Below, in pieces: positions 19,822 to 31,960 of a stretch of DNA of 64,000 nt (its first letter is position 1; the number at the start of each line of letters is the position of its first letter). The stretch comes from Scolanthus callimorphus (Eukaryota; Cnidaria; Anthozoa; Actiniaria; Edwardsiidae). A program made the position numbers and the translations under genes. Under the pieces are notes generated by a model. That model saw only the letters and a list, made by a program, of their open reading frames with translations. It had not been told where the DNA came from and did not search any database. The DNA lies in the NCBI GenBank assembly GCA_033964015.1, contig CM066916.1, positions 26,863,404 through 26,927,403 of the forward strand, written 5' to 3'.

Positions 19822-22800
19822 CCCATCAGCCAGACCACAGCAAGCCCTTCAGGCAATGAACCAGACCACAGTGAGCCCTTAGCACCATCAGCCAGATCAC
19901 AGTGAGCCCTTAGCACCATCAGCCAGATCACAGTGAGCCCTTTACACCATCAGCCAGACCACAGTGAGCCCTTAGCACCATCAGCCAGATCACAGTGAGC
20001 CCTTTACACCATCAGCCAGACCACAGTGAGCCCTTAGCACCATCAGCCAGATCACAGTGAGCCCTTTACACCATCAGCCAGACCACAGTGAGCCCTTCAC
20101 ACCATCAGCCAGACCACAGTGAGCCCTTAGCACCATCAGCCAGACCACAGTGAGCCCTTTACACCATCACCAGACCACAGTGAGCCCTTAGCACCATCAG
20201 CCAGATCACAGTGAGCCCTTTACACCATCAGCCAGACCACAGTGAGCCCTTCACACCATCAGCCAGACCACAGTGAGCCCTTAGCACCATCAGCCAGATC
20301 ACAGTGAGCCCTTTACACCATCAGCCAGATCACAGTGAGCCCTTCACACCATCAGCCAGACCACAGTGAGCCTTAGCACCATCAGCCAGATCACAGTGAG
20401 CCCCTTACACCATCAGCCAGATCACAGTGAGCCCTTAGCACCATCAGCCAGATCACAGTGAGCCCTTTACACCATCAGCCAGACCACAGTGAGCCCTTCA
20501 CACCATCAGCCAGACCACAGTGAGCCCTTTACACCATCAGCCAGACCACAGTGAGCACTTAGCACCATCAGCCAGATCACAGTGAGCCCTTAGCACCATC
20601 AGCCAGACCACAGTGAGCCCTTCGGGCAAGGAACCAGACCACCGTGAGCCCTTCACACCATCAACCAAACCACAGTGAGCCCTTAGCACCATCAGCCAGA
20701 CCACAGTGAGCCCTTCAGACTACAGCCAGACCACAGTGAGCCCTTCACACCATCAGCCAGACCACAGCGAGCCATTCACACCATCAACCAAACCACAGTG
20801 AGCCTTAGCACCATCAGCCAAACCACAGTGAGCCCTTAGCACCATCAGCCAGACCACAGTGAGCCCTTAGCACCATCAGCCAGGCCACAGTGAGCCCTTC
20901 AGGCCATCAGCCAGGCCACAGTGAGCCCTTCACACCATCAACCAAACCACAGTGAGCCCTTAGCACCATCAGCCAGACCAAAGTGAGCCCTTCAGACTAC
21001 AGCCAGACCACAGTGAGCCCTTCACACCATCCGCCAGACCACAGTGAGCCCTTAGCACCATCAGCCAGACCATAGTGAGCCCTTAGCACCATCAGCCAGA
21101 CCACAGTGAGCCCTTCACACCATCAGCCAGACAACAGTGAGCCCTTCACACCATCAGCCAGACAACAGTGAGCCCTTCACACCATCAGCCAGACCACAGG
21201 GAGCCCTTCACACCATCAGCCAGACCACAGTGAGCCCTTAGCACCATCAGCCAGACCACAGTGAGCCCTTCACACCATCAGCCAGACAACAGTGAGCCCT
21301 TCACACCATCAGCCAGACAACAGTGAGCCCTTCACACCATCAGCCAGACCACAGGAGCCCTTCACACCATCAGCCAGACCACAGTGAGCCCTTAGCACCA
21401 TCAGCCAGACCACAGTGAGCCCTTCACACCATCAGCCAGACCACAGTGAGCCCTTAGCACCATCAGCCAGACCATAGTGAGCCCTTAGCACCATCAACCA
21501 GACCACAGTGAGCCCTTCACACCATCAGCCAGACCACAGTGAGCCCTTCACACCATCAACCAAACCACAGTGAGCCCTTAGCACCATCAGCCAGACCACA
21601 GTGAGCAGTTCAGTCTACCGCCAGACCACAGTGAGCCCTTCACACCATCAGCCAGGCCACAGTCAGCCTTCACACCATCAGCCAGACCACAGTGAGCCCT
21701 TCACACCATCAGCCAGACCACAGTGAGCCCTTCACACCATCAGGCAGACCACAGTGAGCCCTTCACACCACCAGCCAGGCCACAGTGAGCCCTTAGCACC
21801 ATCAACCAGACCACAGTGAGCCCTTCACACCATCAACCAAACCACAGTGAGCCCTTAGCACCATCAGCCAGACCAAAGTGAGCCCTTCAGACTATCAGGC
21901 AGACCACAGTGAGCCCTTCACACCATCAGCCAGACCACAGTGAGCCCTTCACACCATCAGCCAGACCACAGTGAGCCCTTAGCACCATCAGCCAGACCAC
22001 AGTGAGCCTTCACACCATCAGCCAGACCACAGTGAGCCCTTCACGCCATCAGCCAGACCACAGTGAGCCCTTCACACCATCAGCCAGACCACAGTGAGCC
22101 CTTAGCACCATCAGCCAGACCATAGTGAGCCCTTAGCACCATCAGCCAGACCACAGTGAGCCCTTCACACCATCAGCCAGACCACAGTGAGCCCTTCACG
22201 CCATCAGCCAGACCACAGTGAGCCCTTCACACCATCAGCCAGACCACAGTGAGCCCTTAGCACCATCAGCCAGACCATAGTGAGCCCTTAGCACCATCAG
22301 CCAGACCACAGTGAGCCCTTCACACCATCAGCCAGACCACAGCGAGCCCTTCACGCCATCAGCCAGACCACAGTGAGCCCTTCAGGCCATCAGCCAGACC
22401 ACAGTGAGCCATTCACACCATCAGCCAGACCACAGTGAGCCCTTCAGGCCATCAGCCAGACCACAGTGAGCCCTTCACACCATCAGCCAGACCACAGTGA
22501 GCCCTTCACGCCATCAGCCAGACCACAGTGAGCCCTTCACCACCATCAGCCAGACCACAGTGAGCCCTTAGCACCATCAGCCAGACCATAGTGAGCCTTA
22601 GCACCATCAGCCAGACCACAGTGAGCCCTTCACACCATCAGCCAGACCACAGTGAGCCCTTCACGCCATCAGCCAGACCACAGTGAGCCCTTCACACCAT
22701 CAGCCAGACCACAGTGAGCCCTTAGCACCATCAGCCAGACCATAGTGAGCCCTTAGCACCATCAGCCAGACCACAGTGAGCCCTTCACACCATCAGCCAG

Positions 22801-22961
22801 ACACAGCGAGCCCTTCACGCCATCAGCCAGACCACAGTGAGCCCTTCAGGCCATCAGCCAGACCACAGTGAGCCATTCACACCATCAGCCAGACCACAGT
22901 GAGCCCTTCAGGCCATCAGCCAGACCACAGTGAGCCCTTCAGGCCATCAGCCAGACCATAG
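19822..22961 (+). repeat. 31-bp minisatellite, ~100 copies, with 155-bp higher-order units at its 3' end
   Basis: The 31-bp unit contains CCATCAGCCAGACCACAGTG followed by AGCCCTTCACA or AGCCCTTAGCA. Variants differ at GATCA/GACCA, TCACA/TAGCA, AGGCC and ACAACAG positions. From about 22010 the variant CACGCCATC recurs at 22044, 22199, 22354, 22509, 22664 and 22818, five units (155 bp) apart, with one base lost in the last interval. No long frame stays open and 31 is not a multiple of 3, so I treat it as non-coding. Confidence 0.9.
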
Positions 22962-23817
22962 TTTGTCATGGTGCTGTCATTGGTGACATGAACTGCTCGC
23001 TACCGTTGGGCACTCCCCTCAAAAATGATTTGCACCCCCCTGTTAAGGAACACTTTAATGACACTGTAGGTGGGCAAAGAGCAGTCTGGAATTTCGGGAG
23101 TAACCTGTTACAGGAGTGCAATTCAGGGGTGGAGATCCTAATAATATGGAATTCCAGGGTGGGTAAACATTCCATGGTGGTCATCCTGGGTGGGTGGGGC
23201 AATTTAAACTTTTAGGGTGGTTTTGGCTAAAATTTGGGCCCTTAACAGGGGGCCTGTTTGCATCCATGAAGTGTGATTATGTTTTCAGACTCCTCCAGCT
23301 GCCTGGATTGAAGTGTACAAACACCGTTTTGAAAAATGAAACATTGGATTCATCCGTATCAGGCATAATAATGTGGTAGAAGTTTATAGAGTTAGTTACA
23401 ACAATTTCCTTCTCATCAACATGAAACTCTTTTTTTTTTATATGCTTGATATCTTGAATTAAAGCCCATCATCAACCGAGAGCCTTTACGTCTATTAGCC
23501 AATCAGAATGGCCAAAAAACAATGGATCAATTTGAATACAAAAGAAAGTGGTGTTGTTGATGATGGACCTTTAATATACTTTGAAGTGTTGCTATTTCCA
23601 AAATCAAGCACAACCATTGCAGAGAACTTGACAAAAAGCTACTCACACTCCATGGATACAATATAAATTATTATTATTACAAAAAGATGTAGTTGTAAAA
23701 AATGGTTATGTATGTAACCAGGGCTATATGTACCTAGGGGGAGGCAATACAACCACATTTAGGGGGCTTCATTGCCTCCTTAACAAAGATTTATACTTAA
23801 GCAATAAAAGTACTTTC

Positions 23818-23945
23818 CGCGTGCTCTCTGCTTTCTTACAAACACGAGGGGGATGTTGGGAGAACTGATCAAAACTTGAAAGTTTTATCAGTTCGACCAA
23901 CATTCCCCGAGTGTTTGTAAGAAACCAGAGAGCACGCAGAAAGTA
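23818..23945. mobile_element. Palindromic MITE
   Basis: CGTGCTCTCTGCTTTCTTAC and GTAAGAAACCAGAGAGCACG are inverted, with CAAACACGAGGGGGATGTTG and CAACATTCCCCGAGTGTTTG inside them. A partial copy (GTCTCTTACAAACACGC) follows at about 24010. Confidence 0.55.
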
Positions 23946-24615
23946 TTTTCATTGCTTTTAGAAAATAACATACACACGCGCGACAGCGTTGCGTGACAAT
24001 CGTGTTTCTCAGGTCTCTTACAAACACGCCTTTCAACCAATCAGAATGCGCACATTCACAATACAACATAGGTGTTATTTTCTACAATAGGTTATTAATA
24101 ACACTGGTAACTCAAACGTTCTTCATTTGAAAAGGTTCTACTTACCAACAGGCACTGATTTGCAATTTTCCTTATAATTTCAGGATCTTATGTTTTTTAC
24201 AGCAATTTGACCAGGTGAATTGCTTGAATCCCAAGAAACAAGGGCTCTTGAAGCTGACTCAGGTTCATATTAGCCTCATACAAATGTAGTTTTATCTTAT
24301 TTTTGCCTCAAGCTAGAGCCTTTTCATAACCAACATTTTGTTTTGTGCTTCAGTGGTTAAGCCAGGCATTTTCTTCTTATTGAGAAACACAAGGCTATCA
24401 ATCGGTGGCTGAGAATTGACATAGCAAAGACAATGCAGTACTGTTATGCCAATGATCCAGGGATTGATGTTTGTGGTTTTGGTGGCAGGCTCATTTTGCC
24501 TGAGTGATTCTGGTCTTCTTTTCAACTTCATTGTTCTATGGTATTTTTCTCCATCTCACATAAAACGGCTTTGAGTTTAGGAAATATAGATTGAAGAGTA
24601 AGCTTAGGATTTTTG

Positions 24616-24718
24616 GAAATGTATGGTTCCAGAAAATATCCATTTCCCCCACCCCTCTGGAATTTCCAATCCCTTCAGGAGGGGGGGGGGGGCATGGATA
24701 TTTTCTGGAACCACACAA
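24616..24718. mobile_element. Short MITE-D (TIR TGTGGTTCCAGAAAATATCC)
   Basis: TGGTTCCAGAAAATATCCAT is inverted at ATGGATATTTTCTGGAACCA. The middle is CCCACCCCTCTGGAATT followed by a G run. Related copies with changed inner parts lie at 24845-25042, 25730-25830, 29800-29998 and, half only, 34948-35060. Confidence 0.6.
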
Positions 24719-24844
24719 TGGATGTTTTTATACTCCAATCAGGCAAAAAGAAAAACTGTTGATGCACAAAATACAACTCAGAACATGTTTTGGCAACCAA
24801 CTGGTTTAACTACTGATGCACATCATTATTTTGTGTGTGTGTGT

Positions 24845-25042
24845 GATTCCAGAAAATATACATGGCTCTACTTCACGGAAGGGGGGCGTTGGAATTTCTA
24901 GCGAAAAATGCACTACATGATGTGATTGCATGCCTAGAAACTAAATGGCACCCCTCTGAAAATATGCCTATCACTTTATGGGGCTAGGGAGGGGGGGGGG
25001 GGGGGGGGGGGGGGGGGTAAATATTTTTTTCTGGAATCACAA
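24845..25042. mobile_element. MITE-D copy with long G tract
   Basis: Opens GTGTGATTCCAGAAAATATA and closes TTTTTTCTGGAATCACAA. A G run of about 30 bases interrupts the right half. Confidence 0.5.
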
Positions 25043-25104
25043 GTTTCTTTCTTGTTGTTGTAAGGAACATGGCATGTCATTTTCTGTATGAAATTGTAAA
25101 ACAA

Positions 25105-25340
25105 AGTCCCACAAGGCCCTGACGGCCCCAGCTGGAAAAGATGCTCCAAATGTCATAACCGGTAGGTGTGTCATCTCACTTCACTCAGTACTGAGGCTTC
25201 CAGCTCCTCCTGCTCACCAGGCAGTATCTCTGCAGCTCCCAAGGCTACAGCTCTAGTGCAAAGGGTGATGCCAATCACACCTACTAGGTGTCTCACATGA
25301 TTGATGTTGTCATGATGGTAGGTACAAACACATGTAGTAC
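25105..25340 (-). repeat. Coding-like repeat, inverse of 27690-27960
   Basis: Shares AGTCCCACAAGG, CACTCAGTACTGAG, CAGTATCTC, CTCACATGATTGATGTTG and ACAAACACATG in order with the reverse complement of 27690-27960. In one frame both versions resemble QYLxSSQxYxSSA and VSHMIDVxM, but the 25.1-kb copy has a stop in the middle. It may be a duplicated gene fragment or an unknown transposon piece. Confidence 0.4.
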
Positions 25341-25729
25341 ATGACTGATCACATTCAGATTAAGGTAGCACGCCAGCAAATCCAGCTGCATATTTGTGGT
25401 GGGCAAAATTATTCAAAATACTTTTGAAACATTTAAGGCATCCTAATATGATCTAAGTCCTTGGCGGGCTAGGATGAGAAGCTCTGCTACTAAAAGAATC
25501 ATTTTTTTCGATAGTTGCAATTAGTTTCTCACAAAAAGTATTGCACACTTTTCATGCGATAAACATAACCAATAATGTTAAGATAAACTGTTTAGAAACA
25601 CCAATAATATGTGGCACCATTTAGAAGAAAAAAAAATCAGAAAATAATAATATGAAAAAATACCAGTATAATATTATATCTTTATCATTAATTTATTCAT
25701 TCTTAAAACATTTTGATTGTCTAAAAATT

Positions 25730-25830
25730 GTGTGATTCCATACCAAATCTATACCACTCCCATCTTTCTGAATTTTCCAGTGAAAAATACAAGTGATTGT
25801 ATGAAAAAAAGATGAATTTCTGGAATCACA
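25730..25830. mobile_element. MITE-D related element
   Basis: TGTGTGATTCCATACCAAA at the left and TTTCTGGAATCACACA at the right are imperfect inverted termini. About 100 bp. Confidence 0.4.
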
Positions 25831-26313
25831 CATTTCTCTAAAAGGCACGAGTTGACAATATGTAAGCCTGGTCTATTAAAAAAGGATTAAACCAGGAATT
25901 AAATTTAAACAATCAGCAGCAATTCAATTTTAGTGTTTGGAAAGATGTATGAAAAGAGTAATGAGAATCTTCCTTAAAAAATGTCAACCTCACAAACTCT
26001 CAAAAGTTAACTCCTATAGTTTCTCAATACATGCTTTGATAATAAAACTAAGAAATGATTTTGATCACTTGACAAAATTGATTGACATAGCTGAGGTCAC
26101 TTTTTTTATTCTCATGGTTGTCAACTCTCAGGGCACATTGATCTTGAGATTAGAATTAATGCAACAAAATAATATTATAAGAAATACACTGTATGCAGGA
26201 GAAGTATGTGCAGTACACTGTATGAATGATACTTTAACTTTAACTGTGAGAGATGACTCAAAATAATCTTGAGACTAAAGTGGGAGAGTTGACAGCTATG
26301 ACTGTATTCTTAA

Positions 26314-26543
26314 AGGGGCACTTGCACGCTTGACAAGCAAATAATTCAAATTGCAATCCAATTCCATCCTCTTGATAATAGACAAAAACACTATAGATTT
26401 GTATTGATTAACAGCTAAAAGGTCATTTAACAAACCAGGACTGTTATTTTGGTTATTCCCGGTAAACTGAAATGTATTTTTGGAGATTAGAATTAGATTA
26501 ATTTTTTGACAGGTTGTCCAAATATTAAGTGTGCAAATGCCCT
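26314..26543. mobile_element. TTAA-flanked MITE (TIR AGGGGCACTTGCAC)
   Basis: TTAA at 26310-26313 and 26544-26547 brackets termini AGGGGCACTTGCACGCTTGA and GTGTGCAAATGCCCT. TTAA duplications again point to a piggyBac-type mover. No coding content. Confidence 0.55.
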
Positions 26544-27689
26544 TTAACACCTCATTGTAAGCATTAAGTCGGCCATATAGTCTTTAAAGCTTGTTTTATC
26601 AACTATTATGCCTGGTGCAACAATAGCAACATCACAACATAAGCACAGTGTCACACGAACAAAATTCTCCTACTCAGACAAAAACTGAACATTTTTACCT
26701 AAGGACACAATACTGTAGAAATAAAGCAGTGTTGACATGCTGTGTTACAAATCCTGAGCATTTCTGTTGTTTTCCCGCATTTTTGCTGTTACATGTATGG
26801 GATCTAGGGGGGGGGGGGGGGGGTGATTAGCCACCCCCCTTGTTCTCACGTTTCTTGTAAAAACCTTAAGATTAGTCACCCCCTTGGTCTGAACTCTGTA
26901 GTACATCCTTTGTACTAGCCACACCCGTCTTAAGGGTCTGCATCAGCCACTGATGTTATTATGTTACTAGTGTGCACCAGGTATTAGCAAAGCAAATAAA
27001 ATTAATGACAATTTCTATTTCCCGATTGGAGTTTTCATGACGTCATTCAAGGTGATGTGAAACATTTTTAAGTTACAAGATAAAGCCAATAGACCAATAA
27101 AGAAACAAAATAATTACTATAACTTTTTTACTGCCAAAAACAGCATAAAAATATGACTTTTCAAAATCTAAATGAATAATCTTTGAAATGACTATCTGTA
27201 AATTGCAACATATTGTCTAGTTTTGTAGGACATACTTTTTTCTAATCATCAAATTCTGCAAATAAAACTTCTCTATCAATTTGATCAAACAACAGAGATG
27301 CCAACCTCTAACATACAAAGTGGGAAATGCAGGTGTTTTGAACCCACATATGAATTTGAATTTTTTTTTTAATATTTCTATTAAATTATGCCAAAATTTT
27401 TGACATAATGCAGAAGAGTGCAGGACAGTTTGGAAATGCGGCACAAAATGTGGGAGAGTTAGCATTCTCTGAAACATTGTTGAGAATTTCTGTTCAACTT
27501 CTATCAACATTACAAAATGGATTGTACTTTAAAAAGCAAATATATTAAATAAAGAATTAACAGTGTGCAGATTGGCTTTCCTGAAAGCAGAGTCATAGAC
27601 ATTCCAGCCCTAATTGTGGGGGAAGTTAGGATGTCTGTTTTGAAAGTAGAATAATTGGGGGTGGAAAATATGGAGTGATTTGTGGCATG

Positions 27690-27960
27690 TTCCCTTAATA
27701 ACAGATGTTATCACCCGGTTTTAGTATGTACTGCATGTGTTTGTATCTATCACCATGTCAACATCAATCATGTGAGAGACCTGGTGTGTGTGAACGTAAT
27801 ACCCTGTAGCACTAGAGTTGTAAACTTGAGAGCTGAGGAGATACTGTCCGATGTGCAGTCTGGAGCTTGGAGTCTCAGTACTGAGTGTAGTGAGCTGACA
27901 CACCACTGGTGCTGACAGGGGCATCAACAGCTGGGGTCTGAGGGACCTTGTGGGACTTTT
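27690..27960 (-). repeat. Coding-like repeat, open on the minus strand
   Basis: On the minus strand 27721-27927 is one open frame with QYLLSSQVYNSSATGYYVHT and VSHMIDVDMVIDTNT. The inverse copy at 25105-25340 keeps the DNA similarity but not the frame. No domain is recognised. Listed as a repeat because two diverged copies exist 2.6 kb apart. Confidence 0.35.
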
Positions 27961-29019
27961 TTTATATTCAGAAAAAGGTACTTACATACCATATAAAGTT
28001 GGAATAAAAACTAGTCAAATTTCATTACTCTCATTGATTTATTTCCAAAGTATTGCACACTTAAACCATTACAGAAATCTCTATAGTGATGGCAGATAAC
28101 AGGTGGGAAATTTTTTGTGCACGCGTTCGTCAAAGTGAGGGTAGGCTTGTGAGTTTATGCTAGCGTGGAAAACTTCGCATTCCTGGCAAATTTTCGTGCA
28201 GCTAGGTATTCGTTCTTTGTTTTATTGCATCTGCACTGATTATTTTTTGCGGTCAAGACTGCCTAACAAAAGAAGTTTTGCATGACTGAACCTCCAGAAC
28301 TAACTAAGCCTAATTTCATATCGAGGGAAGGTATACATTTTTTTTTCAGCCAATGAAACTAGCAAAAGTAGTTCGGTTTCAATGCAAGACTGAACCTGTG
28401 AAAGTTTGGTTCTGGTGCAAAAGCTAGTTTACCCAGAGCAAGAAAATTTGCCAGGAATGTGACATTTGCACATACTCACAAGCTGTCCTCTTTGGCTGCG
28501 CCCGCATTCTTTTGTCAGCTTGACAAATTCCCACCTGCTATGGCAGATGCAAATAAACTTGTACAAAATAGGATCAATATACATAGCAGTGCAATGTCTA
28601 AAAGAGAAATAATAGTTTCTGTCCCTTTCTGTTCTGTTTCTTTAGAAGAGTGATGAAACTCAAGAATCCAACAGAGCTCATTTTTTGTGTACCCCCAAGA
28701 TTGCAACAATTTTGGATATTCCTTATTAGTATACCAAATCAGTGAATAGTCATTTTCGCACGCTCTGATTGGTTCCTGAAATAGTAGATATCAAACACTA
28801 TTTTCTGTTTTGAGAAAACTTTCAAATGGCAGCTCTTTTTCGCGTGCGATACTGCATCTTGAATCTTTTAAAACCGTATTTTATTCTACTGCCGCGGGTT
28901 GTTCAAAGTTGGGTTCAATTTAAACCAGGTTTAGTTCTGAACAAAACCATCAAGTCACCATGGTAATTAATCCTGGATTAGTGATAAACCACTATCGAGC
29001 AACCAGACCCTGATTTGGT

Positions 29020-29052
<33 letters not shown>

Positions 29053-29799
29053 CCTAGCGGTGGATATAATACCTCGACGCTTTGCATCTTGGTATATATC
29101 CACCACTGTTCACCTCCCCTTGGGGGATAGTTGTTAACTAATACCACTGAAATTGAAAAAAATAATAACAGATTTGGCAAGAGCTTTCCAGAAGTTTCCA
29201 AACGCCTGGCAATGATTTCAACCCAGATCCATACTATACCAAGAGACGTCAACTCCCAGTTTTGCTGGGATTCTCAAGGTTTTTCACTCCTGTCTCCTGG
29301 TAAAATTTTCTTGAACTGTCATTTTCTGTATTTCTCCTGGTTTTCTTTCTTGGAATTTTCTCATATAACCTTTGTATTTCGCCTGAAATCTCAAGGTTTC
29401 TCCCAGTTTCTGAAGTCCTATAGGGTGACGTCTCTTGCTGCATACCCCCAAAATATGTTGGTCCCCATCATGTCCAACCTAAGCCTGAATGACCCCTTGG
29501 TCACTGCAGAAAGGGGTCATGAGGCAAAAGGCTCTGTTGAGATTCCACTTTCTTGATCATTCATATCAGTTCATAACGGTACACAATGATTCACACTGGC
29601 AAATTAAACTATAAACTGGAAAAAATATCCAGAATCCAACAAACGATTTGAAAAAAATACATCTTCCTCAGAGTTTTTTTCTCCAAATTTCACACAATCC
29701 CTTAACTAGCATTTAGTCCTAGATTTTAGGTGTGATAACATTGCACCTCTCCAGAGCATTTTTCACTTAAGGCCCTTCTAGCCAAATGACCAAAGTCTT

Positions 29800-29998
29800 A
29801 ATGTGTGTTTCCAAAAATATCCATACCCCCCTACGGAAGGGATTGGAAATTCCAGAGGGGTGGGGGGGGGTCAATTTACCTGATCTTTCCATACAAATAC
29901 TGTATTTTTTCTTCTGAAATTCCAGAGGGGAGGGGGGGGGTCATTTCTCAACACCCTTCCGTGTGGGGGGATAATGGATATTTTTTGGAAACACACAA
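29800..29998. mobile_element. MITE-D copy
   Basis: TGTGTTTCCAAAAATATCCAT at the left is matched by ATGGATATTTTTTGGAAACACA at the right. Two AAATTCCAGAGGGG units with G runs lie inside. Confidence 0.55.
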
Positions 29999-31389
29999 TG
30001 GAGGAAAGACTGATCTGTACATCTAATAGCTTGGACAATCTGTTTTCTCAATTGTGACAAAACAAGTGATTATGTTACTTTCACCACAAGTTTAACAATA
30101 AACAAGAATTTTACCTATTGGTATGTATAGCATGTACATGAAACACCCTGTCAATAAATTGAATCTCCCTAATTTTTTGTAAACGGACAATCCAGAAGTG
30201 CCTGGGCAAAGTCATGTGCAGGAACACTAATGCCCATAACAGCAATATTATGGTTAATAATAACTCTGGATACTCAGAAATACAGTGCCCAGATTTTATG
30301 ATGCTCACAAAATTCAGCATCTTTGCACCCAGTCGATTCAAATCAGTGGCAGGGTATTCTACAATGAAAGTGGAAGCCAGCTTGTCCAAACATTTGTACT
30401 TGTATGAAAATGAAGGTTTTCAGTCATCCAGTTGTAGAATATAAATCAAAATGCAAATGACAGCCAAGTACAAGTACAAAACAAAATATAGCTACAGTAA
30501 ATCACTTACTGGGAAAAGGATTTTACAAGGTGCAACGTTGCGTCACAGTCAAAGACCATGAGATATGATCGCAACATTGCACCTTACATTGTAAAATTCT
30601 TTTCTATTAAGTGATTTAGCTTTATTTTGGTTTGTACTTGTATTTGGCTGTCATTTGCACTCTCTATTAACCTTAGAACATTAAGCTTTTTTGTCCTGTA
30701 ACTTACTTTTAGTAACTTATTACCTAGTAATCTCATTCACAATTACCTGTGTGATGTTTACTCATGAATGTTTGGAGGTGTGCCACCAGTTACCTGCAGA
30801 GATGTTCCAGTTTCTGGCTTTGTTTTTTAAGATGTTACCGGTAGGACCTCTAATCTACAGTAAAAAAAAAAAAAAATGAAATTCCAACAAAAAATATGTA
30901 TGACCAAGTATGGGGAAAGCATCTTCATCCCTTGGAATGGGGTTGACAAATGGCTAAAAGGGTAAGGCTTTGTAGCTGAACAGTCATGTTTTTTTTCACT
31001 AGGAGCCTCTGAAATATAGACCTCTAGATTCCCAAGAATAAATCAACAGAGCATTAAACTGGAGACAGTGCCGACCTTAACCTTTTGGCACTAGTCCCAG
31101 GACAAGTAGCACGGAAAAGTTACTTGCCCTAGCCAATTTTCTAGTCCCCGGGGAGTGGTTCATGTGACTTTTTTGAGGAACTGGCGAGGGCCAGAATCGA
31201 CTTTGTACGCAAAAAGAGAGCATTATTTTTGTGAAAATAAGCTGCCGCATGGAAACCACAAACTGTCCCCGGGGTCCCATGCCTGAGTGGGGGATTTTCT
31301 TCCTACACTTCACCGGAGGGGAGCGGGATAGACGTGATTTGTCAGCATGCAAACAAAGTCCCCGCTATGTCACGGTCTGGGTGGGGGGG

Positions 31390-31600
31390 TATATGACTGT
31401 AGACTGCTTGCAGCCTTCTTCTGCAAACGTCCAAATCGAGGGAAATGTTTTTTTACCCGCGGCACGCTTTGATATGTTTACGAGTTACTAAGTGTCGATT
31501 ACTCGGGAGGAGGGAGAGACGCGCCACGGGGGAAAATGCCGAAAGAAGGGACTGCGGACACTCCTTTCAGAAACCTGGCTTTTTTCTGTGAAAGACATCA
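31390..31600. repeat. Left arm of a ~2.4-kb inverted repeat pair
   Basis: GACTGCTTGCAGCC, TTTTTTTACCCGCGGC, GAGAGACGCGCCACGGGGG and GGGACTGCGGACACTCCTTT occur reverse-complemented at 33590-33805. A partial direct copy of the second block lies at 33330-33430. Confidence 0.55.
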
Positions 31601-31734
31601 TTCTCACCTGGACTGCGAATAATCCCTGAATGAAATCGATGACAGCTAAATGTCAATTATGCCAATCATTTTTAACTCGTGGTTTACTATGGTAACCCCG
31701 AGTTGTAGTGGGGACCCGATGTCACTCACTCCGG

Positions 31735-31960
31735 TGTGAACTTTTTCTACATTAGCATAATTAGCATAATGATTATTTGTTTAGTTATGTGTTCATTTTA
31801 CCTACCCCTCCCTCGAAACATTCGCTTATCTTTTTGCTCCCCCATCCACTTTGCCGTCGGTCACCATCCAAATACTAACCCTGCCGGATCGTGCTTAACT
31901 TTAAAAGATTGCCCGAGTCATGCGCTTACCAACTGTGCCACGGGGACTTCGTGACGTAAT
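31735..31960 (-). mobile_element. SINE-like element with tRNA-like and 5S rRNA-like parts (minus strand)
   Basis: On the minus strand from 31952: GTGGCACAGTTGGTAAGCGC resembles a tRNA box A region. It is followed by AGTTAAGCACGATCC and GGTTAGTATTTGGATGG, which match the 5S rRNA internal control region (usual AGTTAAGC and GGTTAGTACTTGGATGG). The match then continues as TGACCGACGGCAAAG. The tail runs into ATGCTAATTATGCTAATG. Both parts are pol III promoter pieces, as in 5S-derived (SINE3-type) or tRNA-5S composite SINEs. No intact tRNA or 5S gene fits. Confidence 0.5.

Larger units (their letters stand above)
23000..31730. other. Intergenic region: MITEs, G-tracts and dispersed repeats, no supported gene
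   Basis: Contains GGAATTCCAGGGTGGG-type repeats (23000-23220), a palindrome at 23818-23945, members of a GTGNTTCCAGAAAATAT family, a TTAA element at 26314-26543, an inverted pair at 25105-25340 / 27690-27960, and blocks resembling GTTGACATCTCT-type repeats (26080-26290, 27290-27470, 29240-29450). An open stretch at 25937-26266 (109 codons) has no recognised motif. Confidence 0.45.

Noticed and set aside
19822..22961. CRISPR-like array
   Set aside because: Units abut with no unique spacers and the context is an animal genome. This is a minisatellite.
31852..31952. 5S rRNA gene
   Set aside because: Only the internal control region resembles 5S; the flanking stems do not.
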